Assembly: GCA_021018995.1 (NCBI GenBank) | Contig: CM037596.1 | Span: 99,927,416 to 99,991,415, forward strand | DNA length: 64,000 bases | Reading direction: 5' to 3' | From: Chloranthus sessilifolius | Taxonomy: Eukaryota > Streptophyta > Magnoliopsida > Chloranthales > Chloranthaceae | Shown: positions 45,823 through 55,830 of the stretch, in pieces | Layout: every line of letters begins with the position of its first letter | Numbering within the stretch: the stretch's first letter is position 1 | Position numbers and translations under genes: made by a program | Notes under the pieces: model-generated | Told to the model about the DNA's origin: nothing | The model's database searches: none | What the model saw: the letters and a program-made list of their open reading frames with translations, nothing else

Positions 45823-46690
45823 ATAATTCTCCACAGGCCGCGATAAAAGAAGCTGAATCCCATGAAAAGCTGCCATTAACTCAGCCTCGCGTTGTTTGTG
45901 TGAAGACCCAAAGAGATACAAAATGAGGCAATGTTGTTGCTTGACCGGATTTCCAGTCCTACCCCATCCACTGCCCTTGGAAATAGGAGAATCTTGACTG
46001 CCAGTCATGCCATAAAAAGTGAAAGCCAAGAAAGTCACGATTCTCCTATTTCCAAGGGCAGGGGATGGTCTAGAAATCCCGTTCTACTTGGTAGGACCTG
46101 ACCATTGCCCATTATTGTCATCTGAATCATGACTGACACTGCCACCACCCTCAGGACCCAGATTGCCTAGAGCGCAACCATCGAAGTTAAGTTTTAGAGA
46201 GTTTGGCGGTGGAGCAACCCAATTGACAATTTTCTTCTGTTGATAAGGGCCCAAAGTGAAAAACTTCTTCCAATTTCTGATCACCTGATCCTTTGATAAA
46301 TCAATCATAGGATAAGCCACAAATAGCTAATCTAAGATCAAATTCTGCGTCTTTAAGAACACTAAAGACAATGAGTTTTACTTTTCATTGAAAATTTTCT
46401 TAATTCCTTTCCTTCCAAACACACCAACATAAGCAAAAGAAAGGATCTTCCACACTAATTTGCCGTAAGAACCGAATGGAGAAGACGGCCAGGAACTAAA
46501 GAGATCGGAAACTAGTCGCGGCATAGGCCAGTAGATCTCTGAAGAAACTTGAAGTGAAACTGCAATCAAAGAATAAATGATGGACCGACTCCTCATCTTG
46601 AAAGAAGAGAGTGCACCCGTTTGGCATTTGAAAGCCCCTATTTTTAAGGAGTGCACCTGTTTGGCATTTGAAAAAAGAGAGTGCACCCGT
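45823..46690 (-). pseudogene. LINE remnant: zinc-binding tail plus C-terminal RNase H
   Basis: In minus order: 46690-46380 gives, across frames, DEESVHHLFFDC, then FCLCWCVWKERN, the usual LINE tail; 46320-46084 reads VNWVAPPPNSLKLNFDGCAL then GNLGPEGGGSVSHDS, which is the start of the plant LINE-type RNase H fold (RVT_3; the Asp in NFDG is the first catalytic residue); 46038-45840 has CLILYLFGSSHKQREAELMA and AFHGIQLL, the helix with the catalytic Glu in EAEL. A 40 bp inverted repeat interrupts the domain between the two parts. Non-functional. Confidence 0.8.
45949..46080. repeat. Inverted repeat inside LINE RNase H remnant
   Basis: Arms TGCCCTTGGAAATAGGAGAAT (about 45978) and its complement ATTCTCCTATTTCCAAGGGCA (about 46043) extend imperfectly to about 40-45 bp, separated by about 40 bases. 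Confidence 0.85.
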
Positions 46691-47087
46691 TTGGCTTTTG
46701 AAAGCCCCTTTTAGGGGATGCGTTTGGGTTAGCTCTTTTGGGGCAAAGAACAGCTCTTTCGCTCCGGCAGGAAACTGTTTTCACATTTGGCAAGACAGCT
46801 CCTCGCCCAATTTGCTATAACGGAGAGTTATTTTAAGTGATAAAATTGCTCTCGGCCAAAGCAGGTTTTATCTGCTCTGACGGAGAGCAGGCAGAAAGCT
46901 ACTTCTCCTGGTTGTTGGCGAATTGTCAATGATGCACTGTCAAACAAAAGATCGAACCTGAGCAGGAAACTTGGATTTCCAATTCCCACACCCAAGGCAG
47001 CGAAGGGGTTACAAATCAAACCAACTCCTGATACATACTTCAAACTGAAAATTTTCCAGCATTTGTAGGTTTCTATACGAGACGATC
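46691..47087. other. Unassigned, MITE-like words
   Basis: 46615-46715 has three short copies of GTGCACCCGTTTGGCATTTGAAA. 46720-46910 has GCGTTTGGGTTAGCTCTTTT and CTGACGGAGAGCAGG, resembling MITE ends, without a resolved partner. Athila element 2 lands at 47087/47088. Confidence 0.4.
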
Positions 47088-47324
47088 TGATGAGTAGTGA
47101 AATATGATGATATTTCACCCCTAGATTCCTATATTTAGCTATCCGATGAAGGCTATATGATAAGAATTATTAGATTTGAAGTGTTTCAGGTAAATACAAG
47201 CCAAGTGCAGAAAACAGCGTAAGAATTCTGAAAATAATGTCAAACACTGTAACTTTGGGTCATTGAGAACTTGGTGCGACTTGCAGCTCTATTTGGACCT
47301 TCAAGACGGCCGAATTATAAAATT

Positions 47325-47445
47325 GTCAAAACTCAAACGTTGTAGAGCTTTCTGTCATCTTTCCAACGGCGTAAGAATCGCCTCAATCTAAATTCGGAAT
47401 AGAAAGTTATGGCCAAAATACCGAAGCAGTGTCTGATGCAAAGTT
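47325..47445 (+). promoter_or_regulatory. Shared LTR module (Athila copy, 5' LTR)
   Basis: AACGTTGTAGAGCTTTCTGT, TTTCCAACGGCGTAAGAATC, GCCTCAATCTAAATTCGG and AAAGTTATGGCCAAAATACC follow one another. The same order of words is found in the unrelated-ended family S LTRs (2480-2600; 53250-53355 and 53615-53745 inverted). Confidence 0.65.
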
Positions 47446-47471
47446 CGGCCGAAATTCACGAAAATCTGGGA

Positions 47472-47564
47472 GGTCGATGCATCGACCCTATTGGGTTGAT
47501 TAATCGACCCTAAATTTTCGAGTTGGAACACCTCTGCGGCTGGGAAACTTCGGCTCTATTTAAA
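47472..47564 (+). promoter_or_regulatory. CGAT palindromes and TATA-like box, element 2 LTR
   Basis: GGTCGATGCATCGACC (perfect palindrome) and GGTTGATTAATCGACC lie just upstream of CTATTTAAAG (47555-47564). The 3' LTR has the same layout with GGTCGATTAATCGATCC. A core promoter here is inferred from position only. Confidence 0.6.
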
Positions 47565-48599
47565 GCGGATCAAACACTTCGAGAAGGAGGAAAAATTATA
47601 GATAGATAATTAGAGAGTTAGTTTTGGCTTTTCTTTTTTTTAAGTTTTTGGAGAGAATTTTTTAAAAGATTATTATTCATTATTATTATTTTTGGTTTTA
47701 GACTCCTCTTGGCATCTTTTCAAGAGTTCTTCTTTCTCCTTCTTCTAGGGTTCCATCTGGGTAGATTGTACATAAGATTTGCATTGTTTTTCCTTTACGT
47801 TCATGAAAGCATAGATTGTATTTAGGAAAAGGCATTGTAAACAAAGATCTTTGGGAGAAATGAAAAGATGAATGACTTTGAATGAACAAGGAGATCACAC
47901 ACCAAAGATGAGCGGCTAAATCAGTAGATCGGGGAAGATGCGATCCCCAAATAAGTACCCTTATTTATGATTAATACCATAGTCGATTTATTGTCATCAT
48001 GGAATCGTTTTGCTAAAAGTTTGTGTTATTGATAATATATTGAATGTTTGTTATGATCGTTGATGGCGCGTATCAACGGCTATAATCGCTAGATCTGGAC
48101 TTGCAGACTGATCTAGGCTGCAGAGCGATTATGTACTTACTGTTATGATCTAAACATCATGAGATACGCTATGCTTCTTACATGACTCATACCGCAATGA
48201 TAGGCTGAGTCATTGTTTTTAGATAGGGTATGCCGGATTGATGATCATATTTTATTACGAATGATGGTGTGAATGATGCTCTAATGAAACTGTAGGTTTT
48301 AATGGTAGAAAAGGGGTACAAATCTGGGGTAGCATATTCCTTGATCTCATTTAATTATTACTTTAGATTCATCGGTAATTAGTTGTTTAGATTAATTTAT
48401 TTTTCTGCATTTAGGAAAAGTGTGATAAATTTTGGTAAAATTGAATCTGCCCTTTGGTACTTCCTTAGGGACGTTTTTAAATCTCTGAAAGAATTAATTA
48501 AAATTCACATTTCCCTGTGGGTTCGACACCTTTGTTCTTGTCATACTACAATAGATCTTGTGCACTTGCAAGGGTTACACTTAAAATCGATCAAGTTTT

Positions 48600-48616
48600 T
48601 GGCGCCGTTGCCGGGG
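48600..48616 (+). promoter_or_regulatory. Primer binding site, element 2 (tRNA-Asp)
   Basis: TGGCGCCGTTGCCGGGG, seven bases inside the 5' LTR; a perfect complement to the 3' end of plant tRNA-Asp(GUC) as known from general knowledge. Used to prime minus-strand DNA synthesis. Confidence 0.92.
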
Positions 48617-49560
48617 AAATTGGCGAAATTTTAATTAATTCGGTTAGTGATTTTTTGTGTTTTGATTAAAAAAAAAAAAAAAAAAAATCAATTTTTGGAT
48701 TTTTGCTTTGCAAAATCTTCTTTCCCTTATTTTTCTCTCTTAGGTAAGTATTTTTTTTATTTTAGGAGTCTTTTAGGAAGTTGAAATTTTTAGGCTTCTT
48801 ATTTTAGATTTTGTAGGAGTCTTTTTAGGAAGTATAGATTTTTAGGATACCTTTCTTAGGAAATTTAAGAATCTTTTATTCTTTCCCTTATTTTTCTCTT
48901 TTAGATAAGATTTTGTAGGATTGCATTAGGTTTAAAATTTGAATTTTTAATTTTACTTTTTGAAATTCGGATTTAAAAAAAAAAAAAAAAAAAAAAAAAT
49001 TTAAAATTTAATTTAAATTCGAATTTTAATTTTAATTTTTTTTTAAAAAAATCGAAATTTTTTCCCTTATTTTTCTCTCTTAGGGAAGTTTTTATGGAGT
49101 TCTTTTAGGAAGTTTAGATTTTTAGGATTTCTTATTTTAAATTTTTTAGGAGTTTATTTTCTTTATTTTCCTCTTTTAGATATTTTATAGGATTTTCTAA
49201 AATCTAGTTATTAATTTTTGTGGGACTACTTGTTTTAGGCTTTGTAGGAATCTTTCTATTATCTCCCTTCTTTTTTTCTTTTAGGTAAGATTTTATAGGA
49301 TTTTGTAGGATTGTCTTTAGGTTTTGAAATTTAAATTTTATATTTTAATTTTTGAATTTAATTTTTATTTTTGAAATTCGAATTTAAAAAAAAAATATAT
49401 ATATTTCTTTATTTTAAATTTGAATTTTAATTTTAATTAAAAAAAAAAAAAAAAATTGTGCACTTGTGTCAATCGATTGAAAATCTTTGCTTTAATCGAT
49501 TGAAGCTGAATATTTTGGGTTTGTTGTGGATTCATCAATCTTTGTTGTGAGTGTTGGTGC
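48617..49560 (+). other. Leader of element 2
   Basis: T-rich low complexity with repeated TTTTAGGAAGTTTAGATTTTTAGG-like words, A tracts, and a CAATCGATTGA...TTAATCGATTGA pair at 49471-49503 shortly before gag, matching the cluster in the leader of element 1. Non-coding. Confidence 0.8.
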
Positions 49561-51135
49561 ATGAGCTTTACTCGATCTCATCACCCACATCTGCAACCGT
49601 TTAATCTTGAGATCGAAAGATCTTGTAGAGAGAATCGTAGAATTCAGAGGAATCTCTATCATCATATTGATACCATGGCTGATCAAAGGCAAGAAATGAA
49701 TGGGAACAACCAGAATGGCAATAATGCAAATAATGAAAATAATGGGAATAACAATTATAATGAGGGCCCTAGAACACTTGAATATTATAATGATCCTGGT
49801 TTTTACGAGGATCAGGATAGTATCATGCATGATCCCATTCCAGGGAACCACTATGAATTCAAATCAGCAATGATTCAAATGCTACCTATTTTCCATGGGT
49901 TAGCAAATGAAATTCCGCACGTTCATCTAAATGAATTCACTGGGGTCTGTAAAATGTTCAGAGTCCACAATGTCACTGATGAGATAGCTAAGCTACGACT
50001 CTTTCCTTTCTCTTTAAGAGATAAGGCAAAAACGTGGTTCTATTCCTTAGAACCACAATCTATCCAAAGTTGGGCAGAGCTACATCGTCAGTTCCTTAAA
50101 AAATATTTTCCCATGACTAAAGCCATTGAGCTGCGTCAGAAAATTCAATTTTTCTCCCAACAACCTACAGAAACATTCCATGAATGTTGGAATCGCTTTA
50201 AGGAATTGATTAAGAGTTGTCTCAATCATCAAGTTTCAAGGTGGCAATAAGTCCAAAGTTTTTACAATGGATTGATTCCTGAAGAGAGACTCATGGTTGA
50301 TACATCTTGTGGTGGATCATGTGCCACAAAGGAAGCCGACGAATTGTGGGCATTGTTTGAGAAGTTGTATCAAACTTCGATACAAAATGCAACATTGGGG
50401 CGAATTAACTTGGACCTGGCACCTAAATCTCATATGTTGACAAAAGACGGATTATATGCTGTCAACAATAATATCTCTGATCTATCAACAAAGGTTGACA
50501 TGTTGTCCAAGCAAATGAATATGTTGTTAGCTGTTACCAAGCAAGCTAAAGCTCCTATCACTCCCACTGTGTGTTCAATTTGTGACCACCCAGGTCACAT
50601 TGCTAATGAGTGCCCAACTACTTTGTCATTTCTTCATGATGAACCTATTCCTCAAGAGCAGGTGAATCTGACTCAATCATATCAGCGACAAGGTAGGAAC
50701 ATGTACTCAAACACATACAATCCGGAATGGAAAAATCACCCCAACTTAGGATGGGGAGGATCAAACCAAACTGGACAGGTGAATCAACAGTTCAGATCTA
50801 ATCCAATGAGTGGACAATAAAATTTTCAACAAAATTTTCAATAGAATTTTCGTCCACAACAGAATCCTAATTTCCAACAGAATTCCAATTTCCAGCAGAA
50901 TGCTCCGTATTATCATCCAAATACTGAATATCGAAAAAATCAGAATCTTAATCAATCTCATACCAGCACTTCGAAAGATTCTGATCTGGAAGAAAAGGTG
51001 ATGCGAAGCATGCAATCTTTTCAGCAGATGATAATGGACCAAGTCAGTCAATTGGCCAATCAATTGAGTCAACGAGAGGAAGGTAGGTTTCACCAACCGT
51101 CAACAATCTCGAGGTCAAGCACCACCGATGAAGGA
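49561..51135 (+). pseudogene. Athila gag, element 2, three nonsense codons
   Basis: Starts MSFTRSHHPHLQPFNLEIER, runs through DPGFYEDQDSIMHDPIPGNH and a retrotransposon gag core (RDKAKTWFYSLEPQSIQSWA, FLKKYFPMTKAIELRQKIQF) to a CCHC zinc knuckle CSICDHPGHIANEC (about 50573-50614) and an Asn/Gln-rich tail (FQQNF repeats). Stops at 50248-50250, 50818-50820 and 50842-50844 all lie in one frame and all sit where a CAA or CAG codon is expected. The gag would form the particle and bind RNA. The start is supported by the same M in element 1. Confidence 0.9.
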
Positions 51136-52077
51136 CCATGAAAGCACGGTCTTTGAGAAGTGGGCGAGAAGTTGATAGTCAAGTGGAAATGCCTGTGGAA
51201 GTTGATGCAGAAAGAGAAAGAATCAGAGATAAGAAAAGATAAAGGAAAAGGAAAAGAGAACGAAAAAGAGAAAGAGAAAAGGCAAGGAAGAGAGAAGGGA
51301 AAAGAAAAAGAAATAGAGAAAGTGTCACTTCCAACTGTCCAACAAGGACGTGAAAAAGAATCGCAACTTGAATCTGCACCTTTTGTCCCAAAGGCACCAT
51401 TCCCTGAATGCCTAACTCCTCCATCTAGAATGGGCAAGGGACCGACAAAAATGGAAGAAATCTTTGAAACATTCGAGCAAGTAAAGATAAATCTTCCATT
51501 ACTTGAAACAATCAAACAAGTTCCTGAGTATACAAAGTTTTTCAAAGATTTGTGCACTCGTAAGAGAAAGGCACGTACTCATGTTTCAAAGAAAGTGTTC
51601 CTGACTAATCAAGTCAGTTCGATGTTGCAATTGGAAACCCCACAGAAACTGAAAGACCCTGGAGTCCCAACTGTTCCATGTGTCATTGGTGGGCAACCAA
51701 TTGGAAAAGCGTTATTGGATTTGGGAGCAAGTGTTAATCTAATCTCATACTCAATGTACGAGAAACTCAAATTGGGTGAATTGAAACCCACGACGGTCAC
51801 ACTCCAACTGGCAGATAGATCAGAAAGAAGACCTAAGGGTATTATCGAGGAAAAGGGATATGAAAGGAAGCAACCAGAAGAGAATAAGTCAAGTTCATCA
51901 TGTCCAGAGGATAACTTATGTGAAAATGTGGCTAAGGTAGAACCATTACCTATTGAGGGAAAGGATGTGCTGACTCCATCAATTGAGCAGCCACCAACTG
52001 TGGAATTGAAACAATTACCTGAGTCGCTCAAGTACGCTTTTCTGGGGCCTCGTGAGACGCTTCCAGTGATAATTTCT
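51136..52077 (+). pseudogene. Athila protease region, element 2, internally deleted
   Basis: After a Lys/Glu-rich linker (51240-51340) come LLETIKQVPEYTKFFKDLC, VSSMLQLETPQKLKDPGVPT and the active-site loop LLDLGASVNLISYSMYEKLK (DLGA at about 51718). The frame then jumps from ADRSERRPKGIIE directly to EKGYERKQPEEN. Element 1 has about 110 residues here, including the INLGRPFL strand, so the C-terminal half of the protease is missing by an in-frame deletion. A short frameshifted interval lies at about 51139-51240. The region ends at the solo LTR insertion. Confidence 0.88.
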
Positions 52078-53079
52078 GTAACAGCCTGAAAATTTTGACT
52101 TTGAATAGTGTATCCCGAGATGTATGCCCGACTTTGAACAGTGTACCTCGGTGTGCGTGCCCGACTAGTCACGTGCTCGATTTTATGAAATTACTTACGT
52201 AAGTTAAATTGGGTTTGGTCTTGAGTGGAAAAAGACGGATTTAGATTGTGTGTTGAGCATTAGGTGGTTTCTTATGCACCAAGCTTTGGTGTATGGGCTC
52301 AACACCGGGTCCGATTAGTGGATGGTTTGGGTGTGTAGGCCCACACCTAATCAAAGAAAACTATTTTTTTATGAGATAACACCTAAATAGGTACGTTCGT
52401 TTCACACGGGAGCTAGATCCTTAGATGAGAACTAATACGCCCAAAGACAAGTATATGTGTTTTGTATGGGAACCGATCCCATTTAGTTAAAGAAGGCAAT
52501 TTCTTCTTTTGAGAGCTAACACCCGGTTTGCACAAGGTTTTGTTTTAGGTTTTGGGTTTTTGAGGAGAGAAGGAAGAGAGAAAGAGGAGGAGATGAAATG
52601 AACGTCTTGAATCCATGAGTGCCGAGCCTTAGATTTGCGTGAAAAATATTTGTGAGATCGTCTAAGGGGAAGATCGCCGTCGATTTCGACGTTTGGTTGT
52701 GGTTTTATGGGTTTTGGAGCCGTTTGGGGGTTTTGAAACCCTCTTCTTGCAAAGAGATCGTGAGTTTTGATCCGCAAATCGTAGCGTGAGTTTACGTGAA
52801 GTGTGTGTGGAAGGATTGCCGTTAATTTCGTGGGTTTGGTTGTGAACTTGGAGCACGGAGATGATCGAGGTGGGTTTGGAAACCCTTTTTATCTAACGAA
52901 GAAGACGATCCGATCTACGAGTAAATCACAGATTTAAAGAGGTAAATAACGCAATTCTTCCATGTATTTAATTAAATATATGTTGGTTAGATGTGTGCAA
53001 AAGATTAGGATCAAAAGGATTGAATTTTGATGAAAAAAATGGGTTTCAAGGTTCAAACCCGAGAAGTGCTCAGAAACTG

Positions 53080-53240
53080 CCAAAATCGATTAATCGATTT
53101 TGAAACTCGATTAATCGAGTTTTTGAAAAGAGAGAAATTCGAGAGGAACTTCACGAAATCGATTAATCGAAGAGAATTTCGATTAATCGATTTTGAAATT
53201 CGATTAATCGATTTTGAAAATCGATTAATCGAGTTTGCCT
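53080..53240. repeat. CGATTAATCG palindrome array 1
   Basis: Seven copies of ATCGATTAATCGA or CTCGATTAATCGAG in 160 bp, each a near-perfect palindrome. Confidence 0.95.
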
Positions 53241-53249
53241 GGGCTTACT

Positions 53250-53355
53250 GACACTACCGTAGTATTTCAGCCATAACTTTTTGTGCCGAATTCGGATTGA
53301 TGTGATTCGTATTGCGTTCGAAAGAAGACAGAAAGACCTACAACTTTCATGAATT
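53250..53355 (-). promoter_or_regulatory. Shared LTR module, inverted, copy a
   Basis: On minus: AAAGTTGTAGGTCTTTCTGT, CGAACGCAATACGAATCACA, TCAATCCGAATTCGG, AAAGTTATGGCTGAAATAC. Same word order as 47325-47445. Confidence 0.65.
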
Positions 53356-53434
53356 GACCAACTTGTGAATCAATCGTTTTAAAGGTCAAAATTTAGTAAT
53401 AAGTTAGGTAAATTTCTAATTTTGTCGAGAAACG

Positions 53435-53605
53435 AAACCGATTAATCGAGTAAAATCGATTAATCGATTTTTGAATTTCGATTAATCGAAATTGGGTCGA
53501 TTAATCGACTGGTCTCAAATAGTGAAAAAGATTTTTTGGCTCTTTGAAAATCGATCAATCGAGATAAAATCGATCAATCGACTTTGGAAAATCGATTAGT
53601 CGATT
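53435..53605. repeat. CGATTAATCG palindrome array 2
   Basis: Further palindromic words (CGATTAATCGAG, ATCGATTAATCGAT, ATCGATCAATCGA, ATCGATTAGTCGAT), about eight, at the downstream side (minus sense) of the second module copy. Confidence 0.92.
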
Positions 53606-53614
53606 TTGTCTGAG

Positions 53615-53745
53615 TTGCCAGTACTGCTTTAGTATTTTGACCATAACTTTCTACTCCGAACTCCGATTGATGCGATTCTTGAGGAGTTGGAAAGATAACA
53701 AAGAGATCTACAATGTTTGTGTTTTGACCAACTTATGAATCTAAA
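53615..53745 (-). promoter_or_regulatory. Shared LTR module, inverted, copy b
   Basis: On minus: ACATTGTAGATCTCTTTGTT, TTTCCAACTCCTCAAGAATC, GCATCAATCGGAGTTCGG, AAAGTTATGGTCAAAATAC. A tandem second copy of module plus palindromes within the same LTR. Confidence 0.6.
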
Positions 53746-54429
53746 TTTTTAAAGGTAAATATTTAGGAGAAAGGTTACATCAATTTCTGTGTTGGCGCGA
53801 ACTTGCCCGTTCCGACTCAATTTTTTAGAAAACACTTAAATAGTCTAAGTTATTAGTGGTTGGGGTTAATCATTGATGCATCATTGTGTGCTTGTGATGT
53901 AGATTAAGGGTGGACGGCCATTGATAGGACCTTGCTTGCTTCGAGGTTAAGGTAGGGGAAATTTAATATTTGATTATATTTTTGAAATTGATTCATAGAT
54001 GCCTTGATTTAATCAAATGAAAATGATAAGTGTGATTTGAAGTTTTGTTATTTAAAATCGATGCTTGAATCTAACTGGACGTGTAGGGGAACTTCAACAC
54101 AAACTTGCATGTTTAACTTTGATTCATTGTTTCTTTGAGGAATTTATATGAAAAAAATGATAAGTTTTCTTGATGTATTTTGATGTTAGTTTGATAGATA
54201 TTTGAATTATAACTTGAACTCCTTGCAAAACAGAAATTTAAAATCCGTGAGTCGAAAATGGTGAATTTTGAACTGTGAACTTAACCTAGAATTTTTACTA
54301 TGGTATTCGATTTTTAAACTTGATTTTTAAATGGTGAGTTTTAAAACCTTTTAAGCAAGAATGTGAGCTTTGGATCGTGATTTAGAAATCTGAACTAGAA
54401 TGTGAACTCGAAATCTTTGAGTCTTGTAG

Positions 54430-55065
54430 ATTTGTGAGAAGGTACACCCTTGGAGGCGGGATTTATGTACACCCTTGGACGTATGGATTTGTGTATACCT
54501 TGGACGGCATTGTGGCGGATTTATGTACTTGGACCGTTTTACGGGATTTTACGTACACCCTTGGACTTGTTGTGCTTATGTACGCCCTTGGACCGTTTTA
54601 CGGGATTTTACGTACAACCTTGGACTTGTTGTGCTCATATGCTTGGACCATTTTTACGGGATTTTACGTACACCTTTGGACTTGTTGTGCTCATGTACGC
54701 CTTTGGACCATTTTTACGGGATTTTACGTACACCCTCGGACTTGTTGTGCTCATGTACGCCTTAGACCGCTTTCGTGGGATTTTACGTACTCCTTTGGAC
54801 ACTATTGTGAGTCATGCACGCCCTTGGACCGTTTTTATGGGATTTACGTACACCCTTGGATTTCGATGTAGTCATGTACACCCTTGGACCGCTTTTGCGG
54901 CATTTTATGTACTCTTTGGATTATACTTCGTAAATCAAACCATAAGTCGTGAGATTAAAGTGGACCGCTATGGGCGGATATTGTGCATGTGGACCGCTAT
55001 GGGCGGATTATACGTATGTGGACATTGTGGGCGGATTATGCTTATCGTGGACCGCTATGGTAGTG
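54430..55065. repeat. Minisatellite, ~60 bp units then ~30 bp units
   Basis: 54430-54910: about eight units with period 59-60 bp, each ACGTACACCCTTGGACTTG...GTACGCCCTTGGACCGTTTT or variants. 54955-55065: shorter GTGGACCGCTATGGGCGGAT units. All three plus frames stay open through it because the unit lacks stops; no gene is implied. Confidence 0.92.
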
Positions 55066-55830
55066 CAAGTACCATGTGGGGGCAAGGTGATTTGAAATCA
55101 GTTTTGAAGGATAAATAAATGTTTTGAAATCACTTTTGTATGTAAAAGGAAATCGTTTTGAAATCAGTTTTGTATGATAAGGAAATCACTTTTGAATCGG
55201 TTTTATGTGAAAAGGAAGTCGGTTTTGAAATCGGTCATGATAAGAAAAGCGATATTTGAAATCAGTCTTTGTTGATAAGAAAAAGTACCTTTGAAACGAG
55301 TTTCAGTTTTAAATAAGAAAAGGTTTGATTGTAACATTGAATCTATGTTTCCTTATGATAAGATGTGAATGAGTATTGAAATTTCCTCTACTGAGCTAGG
55401 ATGTAGCTCACCCCTTCGACTATACGGTACAGGTATAGCTTCTACGTGGACACCAGACTTGCAGATTGAGGAATTGAGGAGGGCTATGATATTCGGGGTC
55501 GTAGATTGAGTACTTTGTGGAGATTGGTGAGTTCAGACTTGGTACCCTTTGAACTCGTATATAATTTTATACATTACTGTTTGGTGACGTTGGTACATCA
55601 CTGGTGGCCATTGTTAGTTATTGTAATATTAGATGTTAGAATTAGATACTTATTTATGTCATATGTATTATCTGCTTTGATTTCTGCATGCTAGGTTTTG
55701 TACCAAGCATTCTGTGTTCGGAACGTGTTCTACGACCCGACGGTCCGGGTTTTCCCATTCGTGAAAAAAAAAAAATATATATATATATATATATGTCTAA
55801 AAATTCAGGTTGGGAAAATTCGGGCTGTCA

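Larger units (their letters stand above)
47088..48593 (+). repeat. 5' LTR of element 2
   Basis: 1,506 bp from TGATGAGTAG to AAAATCGATCA. About a few percent different from the 3' LTR by eye (for example five changes in the first 80 bases). It contains the shared module, CGAT palindromes and a TATA-like box, in that order. Confidence 0.95.
52078..55830 (-). mobile_element. Putative solo LTR (3.75 kb), family S, nested in element 2
   Basis: On plus it reads TGTAACAGCCTGAAAATTTT ... GGGCTGTCACA, flanked by ATTTC (52073-52077, 55831-55835). TG...CA ends and 5 bp duplication imply an LTR-type insertion; there is no pol or second LTR. Relative to 731-3675 it is inverted. It holds two copies of the shared module (53250-53355, 53615-53745), each next to clusters of AATCGATTAATCGATT palindromes, and a large minisatellite (54430-55065). 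Sense strand minus is inferred from module orientation. Removing it and one ATTTC restores the linker reading VIISSTLSEEQ-like continuity with element 1. Confidence 0.85.

Noticed and set aside
51090-51557. Minus frame of 155 codons opposite the protease linker of element 2
   Set aside because: Shadow of the Lys/Glu-rich coding strand; reads as Ser/Phe low complexity.
51609-52172. Minus frame of 187 codons opposite DLGASVN
   Set aside because: Opposite the clear protease reading and without family resemblance.
54434-55118. Three overlapping long plus frames (up to 222 codons)
   Set aside because: They are translations of a stop-free minisatellite in all three phases inside an LTR, probably on its antisense strand.
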